64,000 bases of DNA from Hyaloscypha bicolor E (taxonomy: Eukaryota; Ascomycota; Leotiomycetes; Helotiales; Hyaloscyphaceae), in assembly GCF_002865645.1 (NCBI RefSeq), contig NW_020194512.1, positions 903,119-967,118 of the forward strand. Reading direction: 5' to 3'. Position 1 is the stretch's first letter. Each line of letters starts with the position of its first letter. The notes under the pieces were generated by a model. It was given only the letters and a program-made list of their open reading frames with translations, did no database searches and was not told the DNA's origin. This document shows, piece by piece, positions 1 to 10,690 of this stretch. Both the position numbers and the translations under genes were made by a program.

Positions 1-501
1 GACACTCTGCGTCACCAACACAACATCATTATGAACGTATTGGCTCCATCAATGATTCCAATTATGCGCTTTCAAATCTGGGGATTTTTGGTAAGCCAAC
101 TTTCCAGATCAATCAACGCGGCAAAACAAAGTCACCAACTTTGATGAATGCTGATACAAATCTGTTTGCAGACTCCGAAGACATTTCCCATGATTCGATT
201 CCTCGACTGGATTTATATTGGGCCCATCACGGACAAAAACAATGCGAATAAGGAGAAACTTGTCGAGGAGTTGGTGGAGAATTTAGACGACCAGCCATAT
301 GCAATGATGAATGGGAACCAAGTACACATGCGACCATCGAGCGTTCTGCTAGGTGTGTTGCTTTCACAGGACGTGTGCCTTGGGATCCATTTGAGCGTTG
401 GTGGATACATGTTAATGTGTGAGGGTGGAGCTCAGACCAGTGGTGGGGGTGAAGGAGAATCAACTTCAGGGGGCGGCAATGGAGGTGGGAGTAAGAAATG
501 A
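1..501 (+). CDS. Partial unknown protein, 3' end of a gene
   Basis: The 5' end lies outside the window. Frame 1 is open from base 1 to 90; a GT at 91 (GTAAGC) and an AG ending at 171 (TTTGCAG) fit an 81-nt phase-0 intron, and the same frame continues from 172 to the stop at 499-501. The second exon has an acidic stretch (KEKLVEELVENLDD) and a Gly/Ser-rich tail ending in GGGSKK. I recognise no domain. A competing frame 3 is open from base 3 to a stop at 249-251, so if the intron is not real the protein would end there instead. The model is chosen because both sides of the intron agree in phase; it remains weak. Confidence 0.35.
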
Positions 502-1058
502 TGAGTGGTTGGAACTAGAGCACCATTATTTCTCGGGGAGTTGTGTGATTGATGAGCATCAGTCGTGGGAGTGAACGAGAGCGACCCCGGTAGGGGTAGA
601 TTCCAGAAGTTGGCCGTGGGCTTGGAATTGGAGGCTAGTCTTTGTCAGGGCCTTGTAAGATGAATTCACATCTTTCTAGAAATTACCTGTTTTCATGAAG
701 CTCTGCTCTTCAGCGACCCAAGCGGCTTTGAAGTGGATACTTTGTCGAGGACTAGAGATAGGTCGTGAACTACTCTTTCTTTCTCTGATTCAGTAGAACT
801 AGTGCCTGCGAATCGTACCGTGCCGAATGCATTTGAAGGTCAAGGTCTCTGTAATAAGCCGAGATGTAGTAGATTCACCTCTCTTGAGTGACCCCAACGA
901 CCATTTGTCCACCAGGAAGTCCCGACACTAGTCAGACACCTCCTGTGCGACAAAGTAGTTCTCAGGGTGAGCTGGTGCAGTAATTCCGCTGGTTGTCAGA
1001 TCTGTTGAGCAGATCATCCGTCCAAACGGGAGGATCAATGGAAAATGTACCGACTGCT
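502..1058. other. Intergenic, 3' flank of the NLR gene
   Basis: No coding frame, repeat or RNA gene was recognised. It separates convergent 3' ends (the partial gene on + and the NLR on -), so it probably holds both transcript ends. Confidence 0.4.
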
Positions 1059-4000
1059 TCACTCGCCCATTGCCTTTACGGATGAACATGTCAGGAAAAT
1101 CTCGGGCTCGATCGATGTGGTAGAGTCAAATTCCACATTTCCGGGGACGGCAGGAAACATCTCCTCCGAGAGCTTGCTATTTGTCTCATTTAGGTCGTGG
1201 GGGCTCTCGTCCAAGGATATGATCGTATTTACTTCATCCAAATTTTCCTCTTTTACGATGACTTTCGAAGCGCCTGGAGGAGTCAGGATAAATGATGCTT
1301 GAGTTTCCTTCTCTGTCGTTGCCATATCTTCCTTGATCGCGTCGAGTATATCGTCCAGAAGCTCTTCGCTGGCTTTCGTATCAGTATGCTCAGCCCCGAG
1401 GACCCTTTTTCTGCTCAGGAAAGACTCTCTGGCAAGTCTCTCTGCTTCCTCATTCTTGCCCAATCTGAGAAGAATGAAAGCCAGGTTGTGGGCCATCAGG
1501 AGCGATTGAAGGTGTTGAGGGCCAAGAGCCTCAATGATGAGTGCCAAATGATCTCGTGCCAACTTCTCCGTTCTTGCGAACTGACCCTCATCTGCAAGGG
1601 TACTAATCAAACCAATCTTTGCGTTCAAAGTGAGTGGATGTCGCTTGCCCAACTGGTGTTCTCTACTCCTCAATACCTCTCTCTGAAGCTTTTCGGCTTC
1701 AGAAAACTTCCCTTGTTTCTGTAGACAGATGGCGAGAGCTGAACTACTCAACAACGTGGCCAGATTTTCTCGCCCATAGATCCTCCTCTTGACAGACACT
1801 GCTTTTCTGGCATACATTTCGGCCTCGTGATATCTTTCTTGTGTTCCTAGTACCAGAGAGAGGTTGTTCAAGCTGGCGAGAGTATGAGGATCGTCTTCTC
1901 CCAATTTCTTCTGCCTTCCCTCCAAAGCACGCCGATGCAAATGCTCGGCCTCGGCGTATTGTCCTTGACCCTGCAATGATAGACCCAAATTATTCAGGCT
2001 TGAAAGAGTGTCTTTGTGCTCTCCCAAAAGTCTCTGTTGATTCTCTAAGACAGCTCTTTGCAGGCGGATCGCCGCAGCAAACTTCCCGTTCCTGTAAAGA
2101 ACAGTGCCGTGATCCTCTTGTTTCGTCAAATGATCAGGGTTGTCAATTCCAAAAACCACTCCACTCAAGTCTGCGGAAAGCCTTGAGAACCACTCGGCAT
2201 GGCTATAGCGGCCTGTAATTTGAAGATATTGGGAGCATCGGTGAGCAAGCAAACATCGAGGTAGGTCGAGCTCTGGTGGAAAATCTTTGTATTCCAAGAC
2301 TGCGTGTGCATGCGGGAGAAATTGAGCACATGAAGATAAATTACCGGATTCAAGTGATGGAGCAGTTGGGAAACATTCGAGCACTGCTTTCATGGCCTTC
2401 TGAATCCAATGATGGAATTGACTCCTTGATCTCAGCCACCTCCTCGCTGCTAGGTGTACTACAGCATGCATATAGAAAGTTTGATTGTCACTATCTGCAG
2501 TAATCAAGCAATGTGATCGGAGTAGACCCAAGGCCGTTAAGAAACTGACGCTTATCCCACTGTGATCGACCGCGCTTGGGAGGAGCGACTTGGGGATCTT
2601 TCGGGGGCTGACACATGCAATGAACGACAAAAGATCTCCTGCCAGAGTATCGACTTTCAAAAGACAGTCCAGAGATATTGAGAGGGTGAGAAGTACTGGC
2701 TTCGCTCTGGCTGGTCCTTGGGGAAAACTTTCATCATCGAGAAGAAGTGCCTTTGCGTCCTCGCCTGCGTTGAGCATCTCGAAATATTCTGAAACCGCAA
2801 TTTGTTGACCAGATATGAATGCTCCAGCGTGACATATAGCTAACGGCAAGTGATTCAATGACTGGAGAAGTCCCGATACGGAGGTTTTTTCTGTCTCGCA
2901 AAGTTCAGAATGTGTGAGGCCCGCTTCCTGACAGAAGAGATCTCGAGCGTCGTTGGAATCGGGGTCGTCCACCCGAATAATGTTGTCGGCAGGTACGAGG
3001 CTCGCAGCAACTCTTCTACTCCTTGTTGTGAAGATGACCGAGCCTTTGGTATTTGTAGGGATCAAGTCTACCAGTGGCTCCTCTCTGTCCATGATTGCAT
3101 CGTCGTCCACATTGTCTACAATCATTATCCAGTCGCCAAAACGGCTGTCGTGTAAGCACCTCGATACATCCTGAGTCGATACGGGCGAGTCTTCGGTTCC
3201 GTTAAGGTTCAAATAAGAAGCCATCCCTAGGTAATCTTGCAGAAATTGAAGTTTTGTGTCCGCCTGAATCCAAAATACCCAAGTCTCCGGAAATGCTCTA
3301 TTCGTTTCCGTGGCGTATTGGAAGGCCAGGCTCGATTTTCTAAAGACCTGATGTATTAGTCGGAGGGTACGAATTACAAGACAGAAGAATGGGAGTACAT
3401 GCCCGATCCCTCCGAGACCATATAAGGCTACACGGTTTTGTGTACCAAGCGCCTCGAGCTTGAACGACAATTTTGTTAAAAGCTCATCACGTCCAACAAA
3501 AGAACGGCTTTTATTCCGTTCCATGTTGTAAACGCGACTGAAGGTCATCGAGACGGGGGGCTGAGTCGGGTTACGAACATTGATGACCTCCGTGGTGTCA
3601 GGAAGTATTACTGTGATGCCTGATGCCTGATGGATAGGGATACGTGCAGTACGAGTGTCATGAATTGCTGGTGCATGTGAAATAAGGCGCTTGGAAATAT
3701 CACCAACCGCCAAACAGTTTTCCCATTCCAGGGCCAGACACAACCCTCTCATTTTTTCTTCAATCCTCTTCCAAGCCAGACCAATATCTCTCTCCTTAGC
3801 CTTGAATTTCATTGTCATCCGGAGTTTGTCCACCAATCCCTTCCTTGATCCAGCGTTGATTTCTGCAAGCTTGCTGTGAACAATGTTCAGATCTTCCAGA
3901 CAACTCTTTACATGTTGCTCGACAGACGGCGGGCTGTCGTTTTGGATTCTTTGAGCGAGATCAAGAAGTAGATTGGCATGTGAAAGCTGCCTGGCTATGG

Positions 4001-4112
4001 TGCCCAACTCGTCTCGGAGTTCTGAGCTCAAAGTCCCAACCAAAGATATGATCTTGGATGTCTGTTCAAAAAGCTGGGCTCCCGTCGCGACCAGGCCAAT
4101 AACTTCAGCCAT
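1059..4112 (-). CDS. NLR-type STAND protein: fungal N-terminal domain, NB-ARC ATPase, TPR repeats
   Basis: About 996 aa after splicing. Residues 1-180 resemble the helical N-terminal domain of fungal STAND proteins (start MAEVIGLVATGAQ). The NTPase follows: P-loop GLGGIGKSS near residue 233, Walker B WIMIVDNVDD, sensor GSVIFTTRSRR, the LPLA motif and an MHD-like YMHAVVH. Residues about 620-890 are tandem kinesin-light-chain-type TPRs (repeated LG..HP.TL....NL..L....G.Y.EAE.L.R.AL). Such proteins act in fungal non-self recognition and programmed cell death; the ligand is unknown. A 63-nt GC-AG intron (3340-3402) splits the P-loop glycine codon; unspliced it adds 21 residues and removes the P-loop Lys. 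The start at 4112 is chosen over an in-frame ATG 48 codons upstream because family members begin MAE(V/A). The 3' tail after the TPRs is acidic and low in complexity. Confidence 0.85.
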   Translation of the reverse strand: MAEVIGLVATGAQLFEQTSKIISLVGTLSSELRDELGTIARQLSHANLLLDLAQRIQNDSPPSVEQHVKSCLEDLNIVHSKLAEINAGSRKGLVDKLRMTMKFKAKERDIGLAWKRIEEKMRGLCLALEWENCLAVGDISKRLISHAPAIHDTRTARIPIHQASGITVILPDTTEVINVRNPTQPPVSMTFSRVYNMERNKSRSFVGRDELLTKLSFKLEALGTQNRVALYGLGGIGHVLPFFCLVIRTLRLIHQVFRKSSLAFQYATETNRAFPETWVFWIQADTKLQFLQDYLGMASYLNLNGTEDSPVSTQDVSRCLHDSRFGDWIMIVDNVDDDAIMDREEPLVDLIPTNTKGSVIFTTRSRRVAASLVPADNIIRVDDPDSNDARDLFCQEAGLTHSELCETEKTSVSGLLQSLNHLPLAICHAGAFISGQQIAVSEYFEMLNAGEDAKALLLDDESFPQGPARAKPVLLTLSISLDCLLKVDTLAGDLLSFIACVSPRKIPKSLLPSAVDHSGISVSFLTALGLLRSHCLITADSDNQTFYMHAVVHLAARRWLRSRSQFHHWIQKAMKAVLECFPTAPSLESGNLSSCAQFLPHAHAVLEYKDFPPELDLPRCLLAHRCSQYLQITGRYSHAEWFSRLSADLSGVVFGIDNPDHLTKQEDHGTVLYRNGKFAAAIRLQRAVLENQQRLLGEHKDTLSSLNNLGLSLQGQGQYAEAEHLHRRALEGRQKKLGEDDPHTLASLNNLSLVLGTQERYHEAEMYARKAVSVKRRIYGRENLATLLSSSALAICLQKQGKFSEAEKLQREVLRSREHQLGKRHPLTLNAKIGLISTLADEGQFARTEKLARDHLALIIEALGPQHLQSLLMAHNLAFILLRLGKNEEAERLARESFLSRKRVLGAEHTDTKASEELLDDILDAIKEDMATTEKETQASFILTPPGASKVIVKEENLDEVNTIISLDESPHDLNETNSKLSEEMFPAVPGNVEFDSTTSIEPEIFLTCSSVKAMGE

Positions 4113-4712
4113 ACCGAGAGTTCGAGGGCGAAAATATTGATCGAATGTGGAGGAGGCGAGCAGAGAGAAATGGTTTTGACGTGAGGCATCAAGCCATCGA
4201 TGCTCATCAAAGTCGGGAGGCAAAGGTAACTGAGGTGATAAAAAGAAAATAATCACTCAGTTGCGTGATTATCTCTGCGCTTCTGGTACTGAGAAGAGAC
4301 CATGCTTTGCTAGCAGGGCGGGGTGAGGCTTTCATCCTGTAAGCCAACACAGAGCCGCGAGCATCAGGGCGAAGCTGGGCGTCTCTGAGCCCATACTGTC
4401 AGTCGCAAAGCAGTGCTGATAATTGGTATAGCCCGTATCGCAATCTGTCGCAACTTGGGTGCCGACAGCAGCAAGAGGTGACACGTCTCCATTTCGAGTG
4501 TGGGATGTGGAATCGAATCCAGCAAGAAGCCGGTCTTGGGCGGCATACACATCAGATGAGGTGCATGATATGTAGAGGCCCAAGGCACACAGCCAACGCC
4601 TTAATGATGATGTAATTGGAAGAAAGGCTTTCCTTCTGTTCCAGCAAGCAGAAGGGAGTCGTGACAGGACCGAGGCACCCTTGAAGGCTGGGGTCGAATG
4701 CTAATTGGACTG
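4113..4712. other. NLR 5' flank
   Basis: No convincing gene. Short open frames here overlap each other and show no domain. It lies between the NLR start and the left target duplication of the MITE, so it probably contains the NLR promoter. Confidence 0.4.
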
Positions 4713-4720
4713 GGAGATTG

Positions 4721-5223
4721 GGGAAAATGTAAAACGACACCCCCCCGGGTGTCGATTATACGATTCAGTGGATTTTAGAGTTTTAATAATGCCTAATTAG
4801 TTGCTTGTACTTACTTAAGTCCTTCTCTCGAATCAGATTTCCTAATATAGGTATAAGGAAGTTTGTATATAAGAGCTCTAATTTGGGGCGTGGAACAGGC
4901 GAGGCGATAATTGCGCGCGAGGTAAATTAGTTCCAGGCACTTGATCGCTAAATTTTCAGGCTCTCATAGTGCCCTAAAAATTCCGACTTTCCTTACCTTC
5001 TTTAATTTTTCTTAAATCTACTAATTATTATATAATAAAAACTTTATATTCTATTAGCTTATAATCTGGCTTTCTATAATATAAAAAGATAATTAAATTA
5101 TAACAATTCTTTATATAGTAAATTAAACTTAAAGGAAAACGAGATTTTTTGGTGTTCCTCTCTACTTTAGGTTAGTCCGGCCCCCAATCGACCCCCGGGG
5201 GGGGGGTCGTTTTACATTTTCCC
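4721..5223. mobile_element. Non-autonomous MITE, 503 bp, with 8-bp target duplication
   Basis: The left end GGGAAAATGTAAAACGAC (4721-4738) is repeated exactly in inverse orientation at 5206-5223. Imperfect inverted similarity continues inwards for about 20 bp through a C/G-run and a GTCGATT motif. The element is flanked by a perfect 8-bp direct repeat GGAGATTG (4713-4720 and 5224-5231). The interior is AT-rich and has no coding capacity. An 8-bp target duplication is typical of hAT-superfamily transposases, but other families cannot be excluded from the ends alone. It lies upstream of the NLR and downstream of the formaldehyde dehydrogenase. Confidence 0.9.
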
Positions 5224-5475
5224 GGAGATTGCCACAAGACATTTTTGCTCCAGGGAATATGATTCGGAAATAACTTGCAGACCCCCACGACGAACTTTTT
5301 GACAACCCCTCATCACGGCTTGCAAGGTCGTACGGAAATATAGAGGAAAAGAGATTAATTTGTGCACAAGACCAAAATGAAGTTACAATTTTGGAAGCCC
5401 CTTCCTTTCCTATGTTTTCCCCGTCCTCTTCCATCTCCTTCTCATCTCCCCCTCTCATCCAAGTGGCCCTCCCGC

Positions 5476-6962
5476 TCAAGAAAGGGGCCCATTAGGGTGA
5501 ATCAAAACTTTGGTGTACCCATCCTCCCTCCTATCAAACTTAACATACGCCTGCGGGGCCTCCTCAATGCTGATCTCGTGCGAGACGACGAAGGAAGGCT
5601 TGGCGCGACCAGAGATGATCATGTCGCGCAGGTAGCGGTTGTATTGCTTGACGTTGCATTGGCCTGTGCCTATTGTCAAGCCCTGTTTCTTCTGTTAGAC
5701 ATCCCATCCCCATCATGGTTTGATATAATTCTCTTCAGGGATGGGTGAAGGCGAAAGGGAAATGGAGACGAACCTTCTCAAACAACTTCCCAAAAGAAAT
5801 CAAAAGCATCCCCTTCCCAGAGTTCGCATCCGGCGCCCCAGGGTCAGACGGGACGTAGAGACCCGGAACACCGATACCGCCTGTAGGTCGAGTGACCTTA
5901 ATACAGTTCTCGAGCACAATAGACGGCATTTCTTTCTTGCCATCTTGGGCTGAGGCTTGGTAGCCTACTGCGTCAACAGATCGATCAACCATGTCCCCAT
6001 TCAACTTAATGATTTCCTCCACAGAGTCTACTTTGCTAAAGTCAACAGCCACACAGCCAATCTTCTCCGCGGCCTTCAACCTCTCAGGCACACTATCCAC
6101 CACAAAAACCTTACTCGCGCCCCGAAGTACCGCGCTATACGCCGCCATGAGTCCCACCGGTCCTGCACCAAACACAGCAATGCTCTCTCCGGGTTTGAAT
6201 CCGGAAAGGACCACGCCGTGCCACCCCGTGGGGAAGATGTCTGCGAGCAGGATGAAGTCTGCTTCATGCTCTGTGCCGGAGGGGAGGGGCAGGCAGTTGA
6301 AGTCTGCGTAGGGGACGCGGAGATACTGCGCTTGCCCGCCTTGGTAGGGACCCATGGCTACGTAACCGTAAGCGCCTCCGGCGAAGCCGCTTGGTGGGTG
6401 TTAGCAAGAGGTGCTTGGTGGGGAAAGGGGAGAAGAGGAGGAAGGGGGGGTTACGGATTAACGCCAGTACAAAAGGCAGTTCGTCCTTCCTCGCAGTTGC
6501 GGCAGCGGCCATCGGCTACGTTGAAGGGCATCACGACTCTATCTCCTTTTTTGAGCAGGGAGACGCCGGAGCCTGTCTCGAGGACGATGCCCATGTTTTC
6601 ATGACCTTTTTCGAATCAGCCTCATTACGGGAATGGGGAACAAATGAAAAGAATGCAGAGAGATACTCACCGAAACATAAGCCCCCTTGAGCGGCAGTAC
6701 GCCCCTGGTACATGTGCAAATCACTGCCGCAGATGGCGGCAGTGGTTACTTTGATCAGGGCATCATCTGGATGCTCGAGTTTTGGGAAGGGTCGCTCTTC
6801 GATGGTGACTTTGAAGGGTTCTATTTCGAGTTAGGAATAACTTGATGGAGAAAGAAATTCATTTCCAACCCAACAAGGTTGAAGTTGGGGGCAAAGGTGG
6901 GGACAGGGAGGAATACCTTGATAGACGACCGCTTTCATTGTCTGGGTGTGAGTTTGAGACAT
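5476..6962 (-). CDS. Glutathione-independent formaldehyde dehydrogenase (zinc alcohol dehydrogenase family)
   Basis: Spliced model complement(5476-5682, 5774-6389, 6455-6605, 6671-6820, 6917-6962), 389 aa, all introns GT-AG (91, 65, 65 and 96 nt). Motifs: catalytic-zinc Cys in ICGSDLHMYQGR; GHENMG (zinc-ligand His and Glu); a structural-zinc cysteine cluster in GRCRNCEEGRTAFC; PYADFN; and the NAD Rossmann motif GAGPVGLMAA. This spacing matches the FdhA/Pseudomonas formaldehyde dehydrogenase branch, which oxidises formaldehyde or other aldehydes with NAD without added glutathione; the exact substrate in fungi is uncertain. No targeting signal is seen, so it is probably cytosolic. The start gives a short N-terminus before the first beta strand (MKAVVYQ), as usual for the family. 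Confidence 0.9.
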
Positions 6963-7631
6963 CTTGGTTGTTTTTTTAATTGTTTTCTTAATTCGCTTTT
7001 TCACACTTGATTCAATAATGAATAGATGGAATAGATTTGAATTATCCGATTTTTGAACAGGGAGACATGAGCTTTGAGAGAAACGAGAGCACCGGGATCA
7101 CCGGATCTCCTTCTTATAACCAGGTGGATCATATCATTATTTATTTACGATTATTCCCCTTAGGAGACTTGGTAATCCCATCTCACCTCTCATCGTCTAG
7201 AACGTCACTGACCCCGCAGCGGGGTGCACGCGGGGTACGCGTCCATCCCCTTCCTGGAAATGGATGGGATCGTCGGTCTGACGCCAAGCGTGTAACGGCT
7301 CTGCACGTGATTTTGAGGGGATCTAGATCTCGAAATTAAATGGGGAGGATGGGGAGAGGTAGTGGTGAGGGCGAAAGTTGGACCGAGGGAAAGGTCGAGA
7401 TGGTGGATTTTTTTTGCGGGGTGGAGGTGTAGTTGAAGCGCCAAGTGGGGGCGGGGCAGCGGAATAGAAAAACAGTTCGCAGCTCAGGGGAGGGGGTTCG
7501 ACGGGTATAAACTTTCTTCAAGCCCTCCTCCCCTTTCTTGATTTGATTCATAATTTTTGAGGTCTGGATTCGATTTGAACACGGCTTGGAAATACATTAG
7601 ATTGATAAAGGACATTCTGGAACTAGTGAAA
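6963..7631. other. Divergent intergenic region
   Basis: It lies between the start codons of the formaldehyde dehydrogenase (-) and the ABM monooxygenase (+), and so probably holds both promoters. It contains A/T and C/T runs, for example a pyrimidine-rich stretch around 7510-7560. No gene is supported; the overlapping open frames have no consistent coding signal. Confidence 0.45.
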
Positions 7632-8105
7632 ATGTCAGGTCAAGTTCATGTTTTAGCGATTATTACTCCTGCGAAGGGGAAGGAAGCAAGGGTAAGGTTT
7701 CCCAGATGGGAGATGTAGTTTTGCTAATTGAGCGTAGGTAGGGCAGCTTCTTACGGACCTTGCGAATAACGTGAAGCAGAATGAGAAAGATGTTGTAAGT
7801 CTCCCTTCCCTACCACAGACCTCCTCCCGTTGACGCCTTCGACAGCCTAAGTATGAATTGTTCGAGCAATACAATGGCCAGGGAGGAAATGTATTTGTAG
7901 TCGAGGAGATTTGTAAGTCGGTAGAGTTTCGAGGTCCAGAGTCCTTGGCTGACAACAAGAAGACAACAACCAAGCGGTCTACGACGCACACTTCAAGACA
8001 GATTATTTCACTGCGTTGGGCGAGACGATCCAGAAGGAAGGATTGCTGGCTGCCCCTTTGGATATCAAGACTATCAAGCCAATTGGTGGATTTGCGTCGA
8101 GATAG
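7632..8105 (+). CDS. ABM-domain (quinol/antibiotic biosynthesis) monooxygenase-like protein
   Basis: Model join(7632-7691, 7738-7794, 7846-7912, 7963-8105), 108 aa. The first intron has a CTAAT branch site and an ATTGAGCGTAG acceptor. The introns are 46, 51 and 50 nt. The single domain is a dimeric alpha-beta barrel of the ABM family: a first strand near VHVLAIITP, a middle strand YELFEQYN...NVFVVEEIY, then AVYDAHFKTDYF and a C-terminal GGFASR. Members are small cofactor-free oxygenases of quinols or polyketides, or have unknown substrates. The third intron must end at 7962 to give YNNQAVYDAH; other AG choices break the frame. It is divergently placed from the formaldehyde dehydrogenase, but a shared function is only speculation. 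Confidence 0.85.
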
Positions 8106-8642
8106 AGGTGTGCTTGACCAACAAAGATCTCAATTGATGCCAGCTTTGCCTTGATATATGGGATGCCCGGTCCTGTTAGTTTGCACATATATGTAGCTAT
8201 TCTAATGGAAAGTTGAAAGATTGGTATGGTTTGTTCGAATCGTTCTCGTCCATGTGGGGCTCTCACGTCTGGCCAGTCTCTTGCTGCCAGGCGAATCCCA
8301 CCTATATTTTTCCATCCAAAGACTAGTTCATCTCTCATATACAGCCGCACCATATCAGCCTCCCATGCTCGGCTGCGTGAACCTATCTCTAGGTTGCATA
8401 CTAGTCGAGAGTTCAAGCAGGCAGCATTTATACGAGCTGATAGATTTCAACCAATTGCCACGCAGGAAAGTGACCTTTCCGCCTTGGAATAGACCGACCA
8501 GATGAAAGAGATGCCGGAACAATACATGTCTCAGCACTTTTGCAGGATGTGACGCAACGGCGATTCCAATCTTGTCATTTTAAACTCATTCTAGCATATT
8601 ACTTAAAGAGCTGCTGCAATCTATAAAGTGTGAAGCCTGTCA
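8106..8642. other. Intergenic gap before the HET 3' remnant
   Basis: No gene recognised. It lies between the 3' end of the ABM gene and the displaced end of the HET gene, so it is probably the original HET 3' flank. Confidence 0.4.
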
Positions 8643-8696
8643 TTATTGAATGTAAACATCTTTCCACTGGGCTGCCCCTGAATCTTTAAGGTCACA
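8643..8696 (-). pseudogene. Displaced 3' end of the HET-domain gene (18 codons including stop)
   Basis: Joining the minus-strand frame that runs from 22.5 kb to 19,588 across the target duplication continues in frame into 8696-8643: ...DLL then CDLKDSGAAQWKDVYIQ and a TAA. This stretch was therefore the original C-terminus, cut off from the rest by the 10.9-kb retrotransposon. Its open frame over the joint is direct evidence that the element inserted inside coding sequence. It is too short for a domain assignment. Confidence 0.8.
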
Positions 8697-8701
8697 TAGT
8701 A

Positions 8702-8832
8702 TGTCATGGGAAGGACCAGACCTTCTGTACCTTAGTCCCTTAGTCAGCGGCATCCACGCTAGCCTCCTTAAGAGGCAGTAGCGGTTCGTCTATCAAAATG
8801 CATACATTTTGATCTCTTCTTCTTCCTCGACA
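8702..8832 (+). repeat. 5' LTR, 131 bp
   Basis: It starts TGTCATGGG and ends TCGACA, so TG/CA termini are intact. It differs from the 3' LTR at three places only, and all three are CA-to-TA or TG-to-TA changes. Confidence 0.95.
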
Positions 8833-8840
8833 TGGTAGCA
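8833..8840 (+). other. Primer binding site, TGGTAGCA
   Basis: It lies immediately after the LTR CA. TGG complements the tRNA CCA end. The eight bases would suit an initiator-methionine tRNA ending TGCTACCA; the tRNA identity is inferred, not checked. Confidence 0.55.
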
Positions 8841-9899
8841 ATGCAAGGTTAATTACGTCAAGTAATCCTTCGTGGATCAAGAAGGGATCACGCACTTCCG
8901 CACCATACAAAAATTCCCCGAACGCGGATAAATTTGCTTCCGCCACAACCAACCACACCTTATAGAATAATCAATCCATCAAAGGAACCATTACGACCAT
9001 CTCCCGGCCATCTCACGGACCGAGGAAATCCAGACTTTGGCTCCTTATCAAGTACCAAGGAAGAGCCCTCGAGTACGTAATTCAATTGGGTCTATCGATT
9101 AGTTAAACACCACACCCGACCAAGTCCGGTTGCGAACCATACGTTACTAAACTTCAAATCATCGAAATCCATAACTAATTCTATCCAGAATCACCTCGCA
9201 GATCCAGAACTTGCCTTCTTATAGAAGCCAAACAGGATCCCGAGTAAATTATTAGTTCATAGCTTTATCCGACCTTGGTACTAAGCCGATACCCCTCTAT
9301 ATATCGTAGCCGGGGCCGAGGTAAACCCTAGTAACCAAGAGAATTAAACGGTTAATTCATTAAAAAATCCAAGTCCAAATCTCCCGAATCCTTAATTTCC
9401 TTATCTCCCGTTATTAGTAAATACTATTAATGGCTACTACTAGTTCCCGACCGTCTCTTGGACCGGCTTCGTATAACCAGCTTGGTATAACTAATTACTA
9501 CGTAACTAATTAATATATAACCGACTAATATAGTATAACCCGTAATTATATTATAACCTGTTCCTACTCCTATAGTTTCCCCTCTTTCTCCTCCAGAATA
9601 CAGATAGCTATAAGAGTTATAGGACCTCTAATCCGCCCTCACATTAACGGTTTCTTCTATAGAAGGTCCCTTACTAATATAACCGAAATAATATCGAATC
9701 TCCTATTACCGGATTATATCCCTTCCATTAGACCTTTAACGGATTTATAAGGAAGCCTTCCCTATTAAGGAATATATTAAGAATCTAGTATTTACCTAGA
9801 GATAACTGTTACCTTAATTACTATCTATAACTTCTAATATCTCCTGCAAGATTCCTAACTTATCTAACTATACTTTATTATTAAAGCAATTATAATTAA

Positions 9900-10690
9900 A
9901 TCCGGAAGGAGTACGGAATCTCTTTATCGAAATGGCTAGATTAGCTAGACCAAGCGGTAATAATAGTCCAAGAGGAAGCTTTAGTACCCCAAATAACTTT
10001 TACTCTAAGTAATCTTGGAAGAGGAATACCGTACTTATTATTATTCTTATAGATAAGATAGATACCGGAGCCTTTCCATATCTTAAAAGCTATCTCTCGA
10101 ATAAAGATATTAGAAAAGCTACTACTATTATTAAAACCATAAATAAGAAAACCAGAATGGAATTTAAGGACTATACCGAGAATACTATTAGTATTTGAAC
10201 CTCATATATTAATAATATTAATCTCTTTATATGTTTTATAGATTATTTCAAGTCCGGACTAATCCCGGAAGATAACCAAGATAACTCGGATAATTCTCTA
10301 CCTAATAAATTTGACCAGAACTATAAATATTATAGTATCCTGGACTATAAATCTCTTTTTGGAAAGGATAAGGAGATATAAAATAACCGGAATAATAGAA
10401 ATAGTAGTAATCAAGATTATGTTTACTATAAGGAGAGTAATAATTATTATTATATAGATAAGAATACCCATAAGTTAATTTACCGAGATACTTATTAAGG
10501 AAACCTAGGCGGTAACTCGGATAATAGCTTTAATTTCTCCGAAGATAGATCTTATTAAGGATCCTATCAAAGCTCCTACCGAGGTAATCGAGATTATTAA
10601 TACCGTTACGGATCTACTAATTACCGAAATAATTATAGTAACTCCTATTAAGGAATCTTTAGAAGAACCTGGCACCTATAGGTTAATAAT
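9900..10690 (+). pseudogene. Degraded gag-like region of the retrotransposon
   Basis: The region precedes the protease, where gag is expected. Around 10440-10660 the plus strand encodes a Tyr/Gly/Arg/Asn-rich low-complexity segment (repeated SYQG / YRGN patterns) interrupted by TAA codons that would be Gln before RIP. A zinc knuckle is not clearly preserved. Boundaries are approximate. Confidence 0.4.

Noticed and set aside
3340..3402. 21-residue insertion in the NLR P-loop as real protein
   Set aside because: It would destroy the GxGGxGKS motif; GC-AG splicing restores it exactly.
4113..4256. 48-residue N-terminal extension of the NLR frame
   Set aside because: Family members start at MAE(V/A)xGL; the extension is low in complexity and gains no support.
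4732..4755. G/C palindrome at the MITE end as a transcription terminator
   Set aside because: It is repeated in inverse orientation at the other end and is part of the terminal inverted repeat; rho-independent terminators do not apply to a fungal nuclear genome.
5162..5479. Open frame on the minus strand across the MITE end
   Set aside because: It crosses the transposon boundary and C/G runs and has no domain.
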